A stretch of DNA of 64,000 nucleotides, taken from positions 47,395,646 through 47,459,645 of the forward strand of contig CM039508.1 of assembly GCA_022432975.1 (NCBI GenBank). The letters are read 5' to 3'. Under the pieces are notes generated by a model that did no database searches, was not told the origin of the DNA, and saw nothing but the letters and a program-made list of their open reading frames with translations. Position numbers and translations under genes: made by a program. Origin of the DNA: Begonia masoniana. Lineage: Eukaryota > Streptophyta > Magnoliopsida > Cucurbitales > Begoniaceae. Shown piece by piece: positions 34,074-46,012 of the stretch (positions are counted from its first letter, which is position 1; the number at the start of each line of letters is the position of its first letter).

Positions 34074-36413
34074 ATGGACCAGATTTTCGAACATGATCAT
34101 CTCGCTTCTTCGTCTCGAGGTGATGCGGGACCACCGCAAAAGAAAGCCAAACCCAATCCTCGTCCGGCACGTGTGTTACCTCGGGCAACTAGTTGGCCGT
34201 CGCTCTACTTCTTAAATGAGGAGGCTGAAATCAGGTATCACGGCGATTTTAAGGATAAGAAGTTGATTCCAGGTCGTGGTATGGTTCCCAACGAATTAGT
34301 ATCGCTAAACATTGTAGCACCCTTAACAGATATTGGTTTAATAGGGCTGTTTGAGGTTGAATCTTTCTATTTTCCCTCGGCCATTAGGATGTTTTATGCC
34401 AATCTAAGCTATCCTTCTGACCATTCTACCATTTTAAGCTATGTGCACGGAAAACAGATAGAACTCACTTCCCAATTTATCAATGAGCTTTTGGGCTATC
34501 CCCATTTGGATCAACATTCCAAAATTTATTCCATAGGGCAAGAAATTCCATTTCTAAGACTTCCTGATGGCCAACAATTTTTAAAAGAAATTGCTCTTGA
34601 TCCGCACAATATTCCCAATCCTTTGAAAAGCAAGCATTTAACCATTCGAGCTCGTCTTCTTCATCAAATGATCTGCTATAATGTTCTTCCTAAGGGTGGT
34701 CATTATGATGACATTAGCAGCATGGAGCTTGTTATTCTTTATGCCATCTATATGAAGGAACCTGTTGACATTGGATACATTATTTTGAGACGAATGATTC
34801 AAAGCGTTTCTTCAAGCTCATCTACCTCTTTACCCTATAACCTTTTTCTGATGAAGATCTTTCAGCATTATAAGGTTGAATTTCCTGAGGATGAGGATCC
34901 CACCTGTCTGAAAACAACCAGCTATTACTCCAAAGACACTTTGACCAGGATGGGAATTAAGAGAAATCGTCAAGGGACTTTTGTTTTGGATCAGTCCAAG
35001 TAGAGGGCTGCTAAGGTCAAAGCTGCCAGAAAAAGCAAAAAGGACGTGAGTTTGGATGAAGAATCATCTGTTCAAGAAGGTGGTGGTGATTATGAGATCC
35101 CTGCCTTTGATATTTCCCCTCCTAGTCCCCGGGTCTCTCGGCCTAAACGTCCTCCACCAGTGTCCAGCTGCCGTGCCCCTTCTCCAAGGCCTAGCCAACC
35201 TGCTTCATTTGCTTCAGCGCATCCCTTTGAGGCTATTTCTGCTCCTTATGCACCTAGCATTCCTTCCCCTACTTCCCCTCCACCTTCTCTCCTACTGCCT
35301 TCTCAACCTGCTCTTCCCTCCATCTCTCCGGTGTTTCGAGCAATTTCCTCTATAATCAAACATAGTCCTCCAGTTCAATCCTCTTTACCAACTCTGCCTC
35401 CCCCTGCCTCATCTGGGCATCCTCTGCCTGCAGCCCATATGGAAACTGCTCAGGCCGCTGTTGTTCAATGGGGGAAAAGAAAACTTATCCTGGCAGAGGA
35501 GTCTGATCCGGATGATGTAGATGTGACTGCAATCTCAGCTCATGATATTTCTCATGATATTTCACCCTCTTTGTTGCTGCTCACCATGCCTGCCTCTGCC
35601 CCTATGTCTCCTGTTGATAAATCTTCTACTCCTGCACCTCTACTACCTCCCACAGTTCAACATGTGTCTCCAGTCCTTCCCCCTGCTCCAATAGTCTCCC
35701 TACCTCTTACAGTCCAAGTGACCTCACCAATCCCAACTGTCACTTCTGCCACTCCTATACTTTATAAGAGGAGATCTTCTATCAGTGAGGAATAGTATCT
35801 TGAGCTGAAGACAAGCCTTGCCAATCTCAAGACAGACTTTGATACAAAGATAAATCAACTCAAATCGGATTTGCACGAAGCTGCAGTTGTGGAACGGGGT
35901 CAAATGGATCAAAAATGGGAAAGGCACACAAAGATCTTCTCTCGTGACCTTAAGGCTCTCCAGTCTCAAGTTGAGGCTCTTTGCCCTGCACCTCATATTC
36001 CTCTCCGACCCTCTGAGCTTACATATGAAGACCTCCTCCTTCCTTTTTACAGACCGGAGGTTGTTGCAGAGTCTCGAGTGATGCCTTTGGATCTACAGGA
36101 GTCTGAACTGGCATTCTCTACCCCTGCTGCTCCTTCTGTACTGGAGCCATCCTTCGAGCCCTCCAGTCCAATGGATACATCTCCTATTGTTTCTCTGGTA
36201 GTGCCTCCATCTCCTGTTGCTCCTCCAATCGAGCTTTCTCCAAGTCAGGATCTAATGGCTTCTCCAGAACCATCTCCCATTGCTAATACCTGTACGGACT
36301 TGGTGATCTATCAGGCACCTCTACCTCTTGATCTTGCTACACTTCAAGCTCTAGTGGATGCCTTTTTCAATCCTTCCCTCACATTGCCTTCTTGGGCTAT
36401 CCATGCCTTTTGA
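34074..36413 (+). pseudogene. Sirevirus third ORF (env-like position), two in-frame stops
   Basis: A single frame of about 780 codons from ATG 34074 to TGA 36411-36413, broken by TAG at 35001-35003 and 35793-35795. Part 1 (309 residues) is a globular domain with ESFYFPSAIRMFYANLSYP and QFINELLGYP, which I believe is the family called putative plant transposon protein. Part 2 is proline/serine-rich. Part 3 starts with a probable coiled coil (ELKTSLANLKTDFDTKINQL) and goes on proline-rich. The place of the gene, between pol and the 3' LTR, is that of the Sirevirus env-like gene. I see no signal peptide and no clear membrane segment, so an envelope role is doubtful. The first domain is closely matched by the gene at 60905-62490 in the MULE. 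Confidence 0.8.
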
Positions 36414-36724
36414 AAGCACATTTTAGATTCCTGTCATAGACGATAATCTTGTTTTATCTATATACATTTTCTTTATGGACCTCTATTTTGAATCCGGAGC
36501 TATTTCCTTCTTAATATTCTTTTGTTGAATGCAATGCTTCTGCTGTCTTTCTCTGTTTATTGTTTTTGATAATGTCAATGGGGGAGACATGTGCGCGAAA
36601 TGTTCTTTGATTTAGTTCTGGATATGCTCTCTGTTTGTTCTTCTGAATAAGATGCATATATTATGGGGGAGCTTAGATTATGGGGGAGTTATACTTAATC
36701 AAATTTTGGTAGGTTGTCATCATC

Positions 36725-36738
36725 AAAAAGGGGGAGAT
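36725..36738 (+). promoter_or_regulatory. Sirevirus polypurine tract
   Basis: AAAAAGGGGGAGAT directly before the 3' LTR, the plus-strand primer. Extra GGGGGAG copies lie at 36580-36586, 36665-36671 and 36682-36688. Confidence 0.85.
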
Positions 36739-38064
36739 TGTTGACTTAAATGATGTTTAAGTCTAAATTTGTTTTTGATGATGTATTTGTCTGTTTAATA
36801 TTGTAATTTGATTATGTTTATTAATTGAATTTAATGAAATGCATTTGAGTTAGATCTGTTTGAGATACCCTTAAAAAAGGGTATTTTAGTTTTTAATGCA
36901 TGTGATTAAGTGTACAGGGCTGAAATGTGTTAAACAATATAATCAATCCACCGGTCACAAAACGACAAGAGCGGAGTCGTTTACAAAAATCAATCCACCG
37001 GTTACAAAACGACAAGAGCGGAGTCGTATACAAGAATCAGTCCTCCGGCCACTAAACGACAAAGGCGGATGAGTAAACCAAATTACTCTTCCGGCCACTA
37101 AACGACAAAGGCGGATGAGAGAAAATGAAGAGATCCACCGCTCACTAAACGACAAGGCGGATGAGCTAACACGATGAAGTCCTACGCTCGCTAAACAACA
37201 AGGCGGATGACTTCAACGAAATCCTCTTCCGGTCACTAAACGACAAAGGCGGAAGACGTCTAAGATTTAATCATCCGATGCCGGTTCAAGCGTTTAAAGC
37301 TTCATCATCCGATGCCGGTTCAAGCGTTTAAAGCTTCATCATCCGATGGCGGTTCAAGACTAACTCAGCTTTGTCTTCCGCCAGAATTCAAATTAGCCGC
37401 GCAGCTACAGTGACGTCGTTTTCAGCCATAACTCCAGAACATTAATGGCGACGAAGATTTGCAACTACAAACGGCAACGGCTACCTGAACTTGTACGAAA
37501 GCTGCTCCAACGGTAACTAAACTTCTATTATTGGATAAGGAGCATTGAAGCCAAGCCGATTTGAAGACAGAGTATTTAAGTCGAGCTTAGAGCACGAAGG
37601 AACAACTTTTGCAAATTTGAATACTGAGCCCTAAGCTGCGAAAGTGATAATACTCTGTATTTTCTCTACATGTCTCAATCTTAACTTGAGATTCAATTAC
37701 TGTGAGAGTGTAGTCTGTACTTAAATTTACAAACTCAAATCATTTGTAAAGGCAGTGGATTGACGCCCGTGAAGTTCAATCCAGATCTGTAAAGGCAGTT
37801 GATCGGAGCCCGGAATCCCGATCTGTGTATTCTCGTGAGGAGAAGGGTAAGGATCTTCAAGGGGTGAGCCTTGGAGCGCGAACGTAGGCAGTTTGGCCGA
37901 ACCACGTAAAAATACTGGTGTCGAATTTCTCTCTCTCTCTCTCTTTACATTATTTGATTACTTGTGTTAAATCCATAAGTTTAATCAAGGGAGAAATTAG
38001 GTTGACTCGTAATTAAAATTAAAAAGTCTAATTTACCCCCCTCTTAGACAATTCCGATCCTACA
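36739..38064 (+). repeat. 3' LTR of the Sirevirus
   Basis: 1326 bp, nearly identical to 27687-29011. Differences seen include an extra A near 36875, GGTTAC for GGTCAC near 37000 and GCGCGAAC for GCGTGGAC near 37879. Confidence 0.95.
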
Positions 38065-38681
38065 GTTTTCAACTTCCTTACCAATGATCTCACTCTTATG
38101 GTTCGGAATCAAACAAAAATTCAAGATCTTCTTTTGCACATGCCAGTCTTGATCAATGAAATGACATATAAACACCATGCAATTCAAATTATGAAAAAAG
38201 GTCCACGTGTTAATAGTCAAACACACCCTCTGTGATGTTGAAAAAAAGTACTCATTCAACTTTTATTTTTCTTTCTGAAATATGCCTCGAATATTTCTTG
38301 CTATAGTCCTTCGAGATGACATAATAAACTTCGAATTTAGATATAGACAAAATGTCTTGAAACCAATTCATTCTACCACTTTCAATGTCAATTCATCGAT
38401 TATAATCATCTTAGCTAGATATTTTCTAGCACTCTTGCCCTCAACAGTTTTAAAGGACAAAGTTTGTTGCCTATTGTCCACATTTCGTGAATACTTTTTG
38501 CATACTTTGATATGCTTTATCATACTTGAAGTCTCATTCTTCTTCGGTTATGCTGCATATATTGCACACAATAATTACACTTTACTTGATCTGTTCCCGG
38601 TACTTTACTGAAGTGAAGCCAAGCCATAGACTTAGATTTTTTCGATTCCACATGCGAACTTTCACTTTCGGAAGGATCCAT
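38065..38681 (-). pseudogene. hAT transposase, N-terminal part with BED-type zinc finger
   Basis: Start MDPSESESSHVESKK at 38681. It leads into a BED-finger-like segment (WLHFSKVPGTDQVKCNYC) that loses frame after 38540. The following sequence has several stops and frameshifts but still shows transposase-like peptides (INTWTFFHNLNCMVFICHFID at 38210-38148) up to GKEVEN at 38080, where the Sirevirus is inserted. Confidence 0.75.
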
Positions 38682-38719
38682 CCTACCATAGTGCAAAAAC
38701 ACATCGAACAAACAACCCA

Positions 38720-39359
38720 CAACATTAATTAACAGCCAACAAATAACACATGAATCAACAACTAAGAAAAATCACAATGCTCTCGGTCAACAGTTCCGAA
38801 AAGTCTCTCACAAAGTTACAAGCATAAAATTACACAATTAAAACAATCTAAAATTCTAAACAGCAGTACATACAGTGAGCACAATTCATAATTAAATTAC
38901 ACAATTTAAGCAATACACAACTAAATATCACAATTCACAAACATACAGTGAGCATTGAGCCATGAGGAGTAGCTGAGTAGGAGACAGGAGTGCTGAACAG
39001 TGGACTGATCCTGTGGACAGACTACAAAGCACGAGCAATGCCAAGCTGAATTGAAGCAGGGAGCACGGAGTACTGGAGAAGGGATAACTGATAAGTCAAA
39101 ACTCTGAAGCTTGGAAGTCGCAACTCTGAAGTCGGAGGTCGGGTGTTCGGGAATTCTGGAGCTCGCTTGACAAGTCGAAACTTGGGGGTCGGAGTTCGGA
39201 GCAAGGGAGACCGAAATCGAGGATTGCAACTTGCAAGTCGGGTGTTTGGAGGTCGGGTTCTTGAAGGTCGGGTGTTCAGAGGTCGGGACTCGAGTTCGCC
39301 TGTTAGGGATTTAGGTAGGGACATCTTGATTCTGGAATGTGGAATCTGGTGAGTGAGAG
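38720..39359. other. 5' non-coding part of the hAT element
   Basis: No gene recognised. 39110-39310 is a set of short irregular direct repeats of the type AGGTCGGGTGTTCGG/GGAGTTCGG, which may be hAT subterminal transposase-binding repeats. Confidence 0.35.
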
Positions 39360-40585
39360 TGTAACGCCCCGAATTTAAAATTTCTAATTGGATTTCCCCA
39401 ATTTAAAACCTTAATTTGAAAACCCTAAAAATTTTCTCCAAATCGTTTTATCAAATTAAAATCGAGCGTTAAAAACCTAATTCCATAATATTTTGAAATT
39501 CTCTTTAAATAATTACTAAACATTAAATGCTCGAAAACTTTATCAAAATTAAATAACTTATGTCGAAAACTTGAAATAAATGCATAATTACCACCATTAA
39601 TAACACTTTATTTAACAATAAAATTCAACATAATTTATCAAAATATGAAATGTTTTTGAAAGACTGAAACACACTAATTCAACTCAAAAATATTTCATTC
39701 TTCTGCATGCTCATTTGCCTATGGGAGGTTTTCAATCATAACTAGTTCTTCCCTAGATAAAAATTCACCTAAATCACAATTTACAAAACGGTGAGAAAAA
39801 CTCAGTAAGTGAGAATACGTGCAGTTGCAAAATATGTACTTTTACCGAATCCTGTTAACTGTTACATACTGGTTAAAATTCATTTTCGAATCATCTTTTA
39901 AGACTTAGTCATCTCATAACTTCATTATCTTTTACTTTTACTTTTAACGTTCAAGCTCTTGCTATCACGTACTTGCCGTCAATTCCATCATTTTCATATA
40001 CAAACAAATGTCTTACAAATATTATCTTTTAAACTATTCTATATCAATGCCTAAACATGAGTGCTCATATATCAAATCGTGTAATAGAACAATTATAAGA
40101 AAATAACATAAATTTCTTGTGATGTAGGGCCGTAGCCAAAATGTTGAAAAATTTGTACTTTCACTTATTTGAATTCTGAGCGAGTAGGGTTATCGGGATT
40201 TTCTGAAATTTCAAATAATTTCCTGCCTAAAAATATTTGGTATTAATATCCTACTTAAATAAATTCAATTCTATAATAATTTAGGCAGAATTTTCTTACG
40301 TGACTCGTAGGTTGGATATGGTTGAATTAAATCGATTCGGACAACTTTCAGAAATTTTCTACCTAATAAAAATATCAAATATAAATTTCTCACTTTAATA
40401 AATCAATTTCACAAGAATTTAGGTCGAAATTCCTTACTGGTAAAATCTTAGATCGGTTCGGTTCGAAATTTGAGTCGGGTCAAAATTTGAGTCGGTTCGA
40501 GTTCGGGTCGGTTCATATGAATAGTGCTGGTTGTTAGTGATTTTCTACACCCTAACGCAAGTGCACGTGTCACTAACGAAGTAAT

Positions 40586-43500
40586 TGTTAGCTTAAATGT
40601 GTTTTTAAGTAACTATATTTTTTTATAATTAAGTTTTAATCTGAATGATTATGATTAACACCTGAATTTGGTGAAGTGAACTTGTAATTAATTCGATAAA
40701 GTTGGTTTATTGTCATAAGTACATTTATCTGGAAATGCCCTTTTAAAAAGGGTATTTTGTGTTTCTGACGTTTTTGCGGTTAAGTGTTTTTAGTCTGAAA
40801 TCAATAGTCCACAGTCAAGCCTTTCGCAATTGTCCACATGGATGTTAAAGTGTCACGTGAAAGTCAGGTGGTGTTAGATTCAATCGTCCACGGCTGGATG
40901 TTAAAGTGTCACGTGAAAGTCAGGTGGTGTTAGATTCAATCGTCCACGGCTGAGACAGAATAGTATAAAAGAAATCAATTGTCCAAAGTCCACGTGAAAG
41001 TCAGGTGGTGTTTTAAGTTAGATTCAATCGTCAACGGCTGAGACAAAATCAGTCGTCCATATTGCCACGTGAATGTCAGGTGACTTTAAGTCGGCTTCAT
41101 TAGTCAATCATCAAGTCAAATCTTATTGTCCACGCTCAAAGGAAAGATTATCGTCCACGTTCAAGAGAAGACGCTGTGTCCACAATCAAAGGAAAGGTTA
41201 TCGTCCATGCTCAAAGGGAATGCAGTCGTCCACGACAACGACAAACGCAGTCGTCCACGACAATGAAAGATAACGTCGTCCACACTCATGAATCAGACAC
41301 AGTTGTCCACGTTAATGGAATGGCGTAAACGTCCAAAGTCTTAGCGCCAAAGTTTAAAAGACCGAGAGCGACAGTGACAGTCGTCCAAAGCTTTAACTCC
41401 GCCATTAATGGCAGCAAGAGAAAGCTATTCCAGAATGCAACGGCTAGCGAGCTATGTACGAATGCTTCTCCAACGGTCATATAATTTCTACATTCGGATA
41501 TGGAGCATTTCAAGATTCAGAGCCGATAAGAGACAGAGTATAAAAAGAGAAGAAAGAGCTCGGAAGAAGAACCTTTTGCAAAAATTATCTTTGAGCCTAA
41601 CAGCAGAACACGAGATTACTCTGCAATTTTCTACATCTCTCTATACTTAACTTGAGTTTATCTGTTGAGAGATTGTATCTGTGTGCTTACTGTATTCATA
41701 ATATGAAGTTCAATCAAAGTGTAAAGGCTGTGATTGACGCCCGTGAAGTTCAATCAAAGTGTAAAGGCTGTGATTGACGCCCGTGAAGTTCAATCAAAGT
41801 GTAAAGGCTGTGATTGACGCCCGTGAAGTTCAATCAAAGTGTAAAGGCTGTGATTGACGCCCGTGAAGTTCAATCAAAGTGTAAAGGCTGTGATTGACGC
41901 CCGTGAAGTTCAATCAAAGTGTAAAGGCTGTGATTGACGCCCGTGAAGTTCAATCAAAGTGTAAAGGCTGTGATTGACGCCCGTGAAGTTCAATCAAAGT
42001 GTAAAGGCTGTGATTGACGCCCGTGAAGTTCAATCAAAGTGTAAAGGCTGTGATTGACGCCCGTGAAGTTCAATCAAAGTGTAAAGGCTGTGATTGACGC
42101 CCGTGAAGTTCAATCAAAGTGTAAAGGCTGTGATTGACGCCCGTGAAGTTCAATCAAAGTGTAAAGGCTGTGATTGACGCCCGTGAAGTTCAATCAAAGT
42201 GTAAAGGCTGTGATTGACGCCCGTGAAGTTCAATCAAAGTGTAAAGGCTGTGATTGACGCCCGTGAAGTTCAATCAAAGTGTAAAGGCTGTGATTGACGC
42301 CCGTGAAGTTCAATCAAAGTGTAAAGGCTGTGATTGACGCCCGTGAAGTTCAATCAAAGTGTAAAGGCTGTGATTGACGCCCGTGAAGTTCAATCAAAGT
42401 GTAAAGGCTGTGATTGACGCCCGTGAAGTTCAATCAAAGTGTAAAGGCTGTGATTGACGCCCGTGAAGTTCAATCAAAGTGTAAAGGCTGTGATTGACGC
42501 CCGTGAAGTTCAATCAAAGTGTAAAGGCTGTGATTGACGCCCGTGAAGTTCAATCAAAGTGTAAAGGCTGTGATTGACGCCCGTGAAGTTCAATCAAAGT
42601 GTAAAGGCTGTGATTGACGCCCGTGAAGTTCAATCAAAGTGTAAAGGCTGTGATTGACGCCCGTGAAGTTCAATCAAAGTGTAAAGGCTGTGATTGACGC
42701 CCGTGAAGTTCAATCAAAGTGTAAAGGCTGTGATTGACGCCCGTGAAGTTCAATCAAAGTGTAAAGGCTGTGATTGACGCCCGTGAAGTTCAATCAAAGT
42801 GTAAAGGCTGTGATTGACGCCCGTGAAGTTCAATCAAAGTGTAAAGGCTGTGATTGACGCCCGTGAAGTTCAATCAAAGTGTAAAGGCTGTGATTGACGC
42901 CCGTGAAGTTCAATCAAAGTGTAAAGGCTGTGATTGACGCCCGTGAAGTTCAATCAAAGTGTAAAGGCTGTGATTGACGCCCGTGAAGTTCAATCAAAGT
43001 GTAAAGGCTGTGATTGACGCCCGTGAAGTTCAATCAAAGTGTAAAGGCTGTGATTGACGCCCGTGAAGTTCAATCAAAGTGTAAAGGCTGTGATTGACGC
43101 CCGTGAAGTTCAATCAAAGTGTAAAGGCTGTGATTGACGCCCGTGAAGTTCAATCAAAGTGTAAAGGCTGTGATTGACGCCCGTGAAGTTCAATCAAAGT
43201 GTAAAGGCTGTGATTGACGCCCGTGAAGTTCAATCAAAGTGTAAAGGCTGTGATTGACGCCCGTGAAGTTCAATCAAAGTGTAAAGGCTGTGATTGACGC
43301 CCGTGAAGTTCAATCAAAGTGTAAAGGCTGTGATTGACGCCCGTGAAGTTCAATCAAAGTGTAAAGGCTGTGATTGACGCCCGTGAAGTTCAATCAAAGT
43401 GTAAAGGCTGTGATTGACGCCCGTGAAGTTCAATCAAAGTGTAAAGGCTGTGATTGACGCCCGTGAAGTTCAATCAAAGTGTAAAGGCTGTGATTGACGC

Positions 43501-44562
43501 CCGTGAAGTTCAATCAAAGTGTAAAGGCTGTGATTGACGCCCGTGAAGTTCAATCAAAGTGTAAAGGCTGTGATTGACGCCCGTGAAGTTCAATCAAAGT
43601 GTAAAGGCTGTGATTGACGCCCGTGAAGTTCAATCAAAGTGTAAAGGCTGTGATTGACGCCCGTGAAGTTCAATCAAAGTGTAAAGGCTGTGATTGACGC
43701 CCGTGAAGTTCAATCAAAGTGTAAAGGCTGTGATTGACGCCCGTGAAGTTCAATCAAAGTGTAAAGGCTGTGATTGACGCCCGTGAAGTTCAATCAAAGT
43801 GTAAAGGCTGTGATTGACGCCCGTGAAGTTCAATCAAAGTGTAAAGGCTGTGATTGACGCCCGTGAAGTTCAATCAAAGTGTAAAGGCTGTGATTGACGC
43901 CCGTGAAGTTCAATCAAAGTGTAAAGGCTGTGATTGACGCCCGTGAAGTTCAATCAAAGTGTAAAGGCTGTGATTGACGCCCGTGAAGTTCAATCAAAGT
44001 GTAAAGGCTGTGATTGACGCCCGTGAAGTTCAATCAAAGTGTAAAGGCTGTGATTGACGCCCGTGAAGTTCAATCAAAGTGTAAAGGCTGTGATTGACGC
44101 CCGTGAAGTTCAATCAAAGTGTAAAGGCTGTGATTGACGCCCGTGAAGTTCAATCAAAGTGTAAAGGCTGTGATTGACGCCCGTGAAGTTCAATCAAAGT
44201 GTAAGTGTAAAGGCTGTGATTGACGCCCGTAAAGTTCAATCAAAGTGTAAAGGCTGTGATTGACGCCCGTGAAGTTCAATCAAAGTGTAAAGGCAGTAGA
44301 TCGACGCTTGGAAAGTTAGATTTGGTTTTCTCGTGAGGAGAAGGAAAGAATCTTCAAGGGGGAGCCTTGAAGCGTGGACGTAGGCAAGCTTAGCCGAACC
44401 ACGTTAAAAACTGTGGTGTCAATTTCTCTCTCTTTCACTTTTATTGTTTGTTTATTTGTTGTTTTCTTATCAGTTGAACTTAAGAAAGAAATTGATTAGA
44501 TTAACAAATTAAATTTAAAAAGTCTAATACATCCCCCCTCTTAGACAAATACGATCCTACAG
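40586..44562 (+). mobile_element. Solo Sirevirus-type LTR swollen by a 40-bp tandem array
   Basis: Starts TGTTAGCTTAAATGTG and ends AATACGATCCTACA, closely matching the ends of the Sirevirus LTR at 27687 (TGTTGACTTAAATGATG...TTCCGATCCTACA). Perfect 5-bp duplication GTAAT (40581-40585, 44563-44567). Its 5' half has a different set of repeats (TCGTCCACG and GTCACGTGAAAGTCAGGTGG words). The 3' end has the same CGTGAGGAGAAGG, AATCTTCAAGGG and CCTTGAAGCGTGGACGTAGGC blocks as the intact element. 2.6 of its 4.0 kb are the tandem array. Confidence 0.9.
41705..44292 (+). repeat. 40-bp tandem array, about 64 copies
   Basis: The unit is GAAGTTCAATCAAAGTGTAA plus AGGCTGTGATTGACGCCCGT. From 41705 to 44184 there are 62 copies with no difference that I can see. 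The next has a 6-bp GTGTAA duplication, the next a G-to-A change (CGTAAAG), and the array then fades into CAGTAGATCGACGC. In the Sirevirus LTR the same stretch occurs once plus a partial second copy (28695-28760). Confidence 0.95.
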
Positions 44563-45941
44563 TAATATAGTAAATAAAAGTCGATCCTACGAAAATATGT
44601 TTAATCAGATTAAATTGCTATAAAATTCTATAAAAATAAAATTAAAAATATTGAAAATAGATACGTGGCAAAGAATAATAAAATAAAATTACTTAAGATT
44701 AATAAAGACTGAAATTGAGATGATTTAAGAAGGTAAATATGGTAAAAACCTTGGTTAGAGTTGATTTCCTCCTTACATGCATTTACTACTGATTCTACAA
44801 CAATACTACAGCATTGCTCACAGAACAACAATAATTTATAAGATTTCTAGGGTTCTGTCGAATTGCCTAGATAAATCCGTTTCAGAATTTTCTTTTAAGC
44901 TTTGAAAAGATAAAAACTTAATTTGAATTTTCATGTAAGCTTATTTTTAACGCCAAATAAATTAATGTTAGCTACTTCGCAACAAAATTAATTTATTTAA
45001 TTACTCATGCACTTTAAATTCTTATTTACCTATTGATACAATAGGAACATTTGATATTGAATTTATTATTCGACACAATTCAATTTACGCAATAAAAATT
45101 ATGAGAAATTGTTCAATGAAAAATACGTAGCATTCATAGATCAGAATAAAAATATGTAAATAATACTCTCTCTCCTAACAAAGATAAAAAAAGTTTAGCC
45201 TAACATCATAATAATAAAATTAAAAATAATAATAATCATAAACAACATTCACAGTAGAAGAGAAGAAGAAGAAGAATGTGTAGATGTCTCTGCCGCAGAC
45301 TCCTTTTCTTCCTCTGCCTTTTCCCAAAATCCTCTTTTCTCTCCGTTCAGCGTGTCAAATGTATATTTTATCTCTCCAGGTCTCCTTCTATTTAATTGTT
45401 TTTTTTTTTATTTCAGCCTTCTTTCTCTCTCATCATATTCTGAATGATTTTTTTTCTTAGCAACGATTTCTTTCTTTTTTTTTTATTGATTTATGTCCTT
45501 CATTTTTGGTAACAATAATCTCCTTGATTTATTCGCTCTCTCTTCATAATCTTCCTCATTTGAATTTGATCTTCCCGCTAATAACTTTGCATAAATATAA
45601 AATTCGAATTAGTGATAAAAATCTACATTTATTAGAGAATAAGCATGGAATATGTTAAATTCAACTAATCTCTTGATGCTGCATCAATTATAGTAAATTT
45701 CACTAATTTCTTCTAACATTCACTCTAATCATATAAGTTCTATTAATTAAAAATAGTATAAAATAACTCTAATTTAAGAGTTATTACCGGTCGAGTGAGC
45801 AGTGCCTGTTTGATTCGATTTTATTATTCTGGTTCGGTTCGGTTTAGGTTCTTAAATGAACCGTTTCGGTTTAGGTTTTTAAAAGGACCGGTTCAGTTTT
45901 AAAATAAAATTGAACCTACCATCTTCTTTTTCGTGAGGGAG

Positions 45942-45945
<4 letters not shown>

Positions 45946-46009
<64 letters not shown>
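45946..46009 (+). repeat. (GA)n microsatellite
   Basis: About 32 uninterrupted GA units directly at the right edge of the LTR-like element, inside the 5' part of the hAT element. Confidence 0.95.

Positions 46010-46012
<3 letters not shown>

Larger units (their letters stand above)
27687..38064 (+). mobile_element. Sirevirus-type Ty1-copia retrotransposon with env-like ORF
   Basis: 10,378 bp with LTRs 27687-29011 and 36739-38064. Perfect 5-bp duplication GTTTT (27682-27686, 38065-38069). It has an initiator-Met PBS, gag, pol and a third ORF after pol. GGGGGAG is repeated at 36580, 36665, 36682 and in the final polypurine tract. Together with CCG/CGG hairpins in the LTR this marks the Sirevirus genus. 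It is inserted in the hAT transposase, whose frame rejoins cleanly across the site (GKEVEN, then LLKWELENV). Five in-frame stops break gag, pol and the third ORF. By eye the LTRs differ at about nine substitutions and one indel over 1325 bp, so the insertion is recent. Confidence 0.95.
40532..45786 (+). mobile_element. LTR-like element nested in 39360-45945
   Basis: Starts TGTTAGTGATTTTCTACACC after CTGGT (CCGGT in the copy at 728-732). It ends in the palindrome TAACTCTAATTTAAGAGTTA, then TTA and CCGGT (45787-45791), a 5-bp duplication. The opening resembles the element at 16729. It is split by the solo LTR 40586-44562; without it the length is about 1.3 kb. No coding capacity. Confidence 0.6.
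39360..45945 (+). mobile_element. LTR-like repeat (gypsy-type ends) hosting two nested insertions
   Basis: Starts TGTAACGCCCCGAATTT after GAGAG (39355-39359). A possible end GAGGGCA at 45945 is followed by GAGAG, giving a 5-bp duplication, but the right site lies in a GA microsatellite, so it is weak. 39781-40531 is duplicated at 1-732. The element is interrupted from 40532 to 45786 by another element. Without insertions it is about 1.3 kb and non-coding. Confidence 0.5.

Noticed and set aside
34074..36413. True viral envelope gene in the Sirevirus
   Set aside because: Position fits the env-like gene, but no signal peptide, cleavage site or clear membrane anchor is visible and the first domain resembles a transposon accessory protein, so no fusion function is claimed.
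41705..44292. CRISPR-like or coding repeat array
   Set aside because: Units are contiguous 40-mers with no spacers, all inside a plant LTR; there are stops in the frames and no cas genes. It is a plain tandem repeat.
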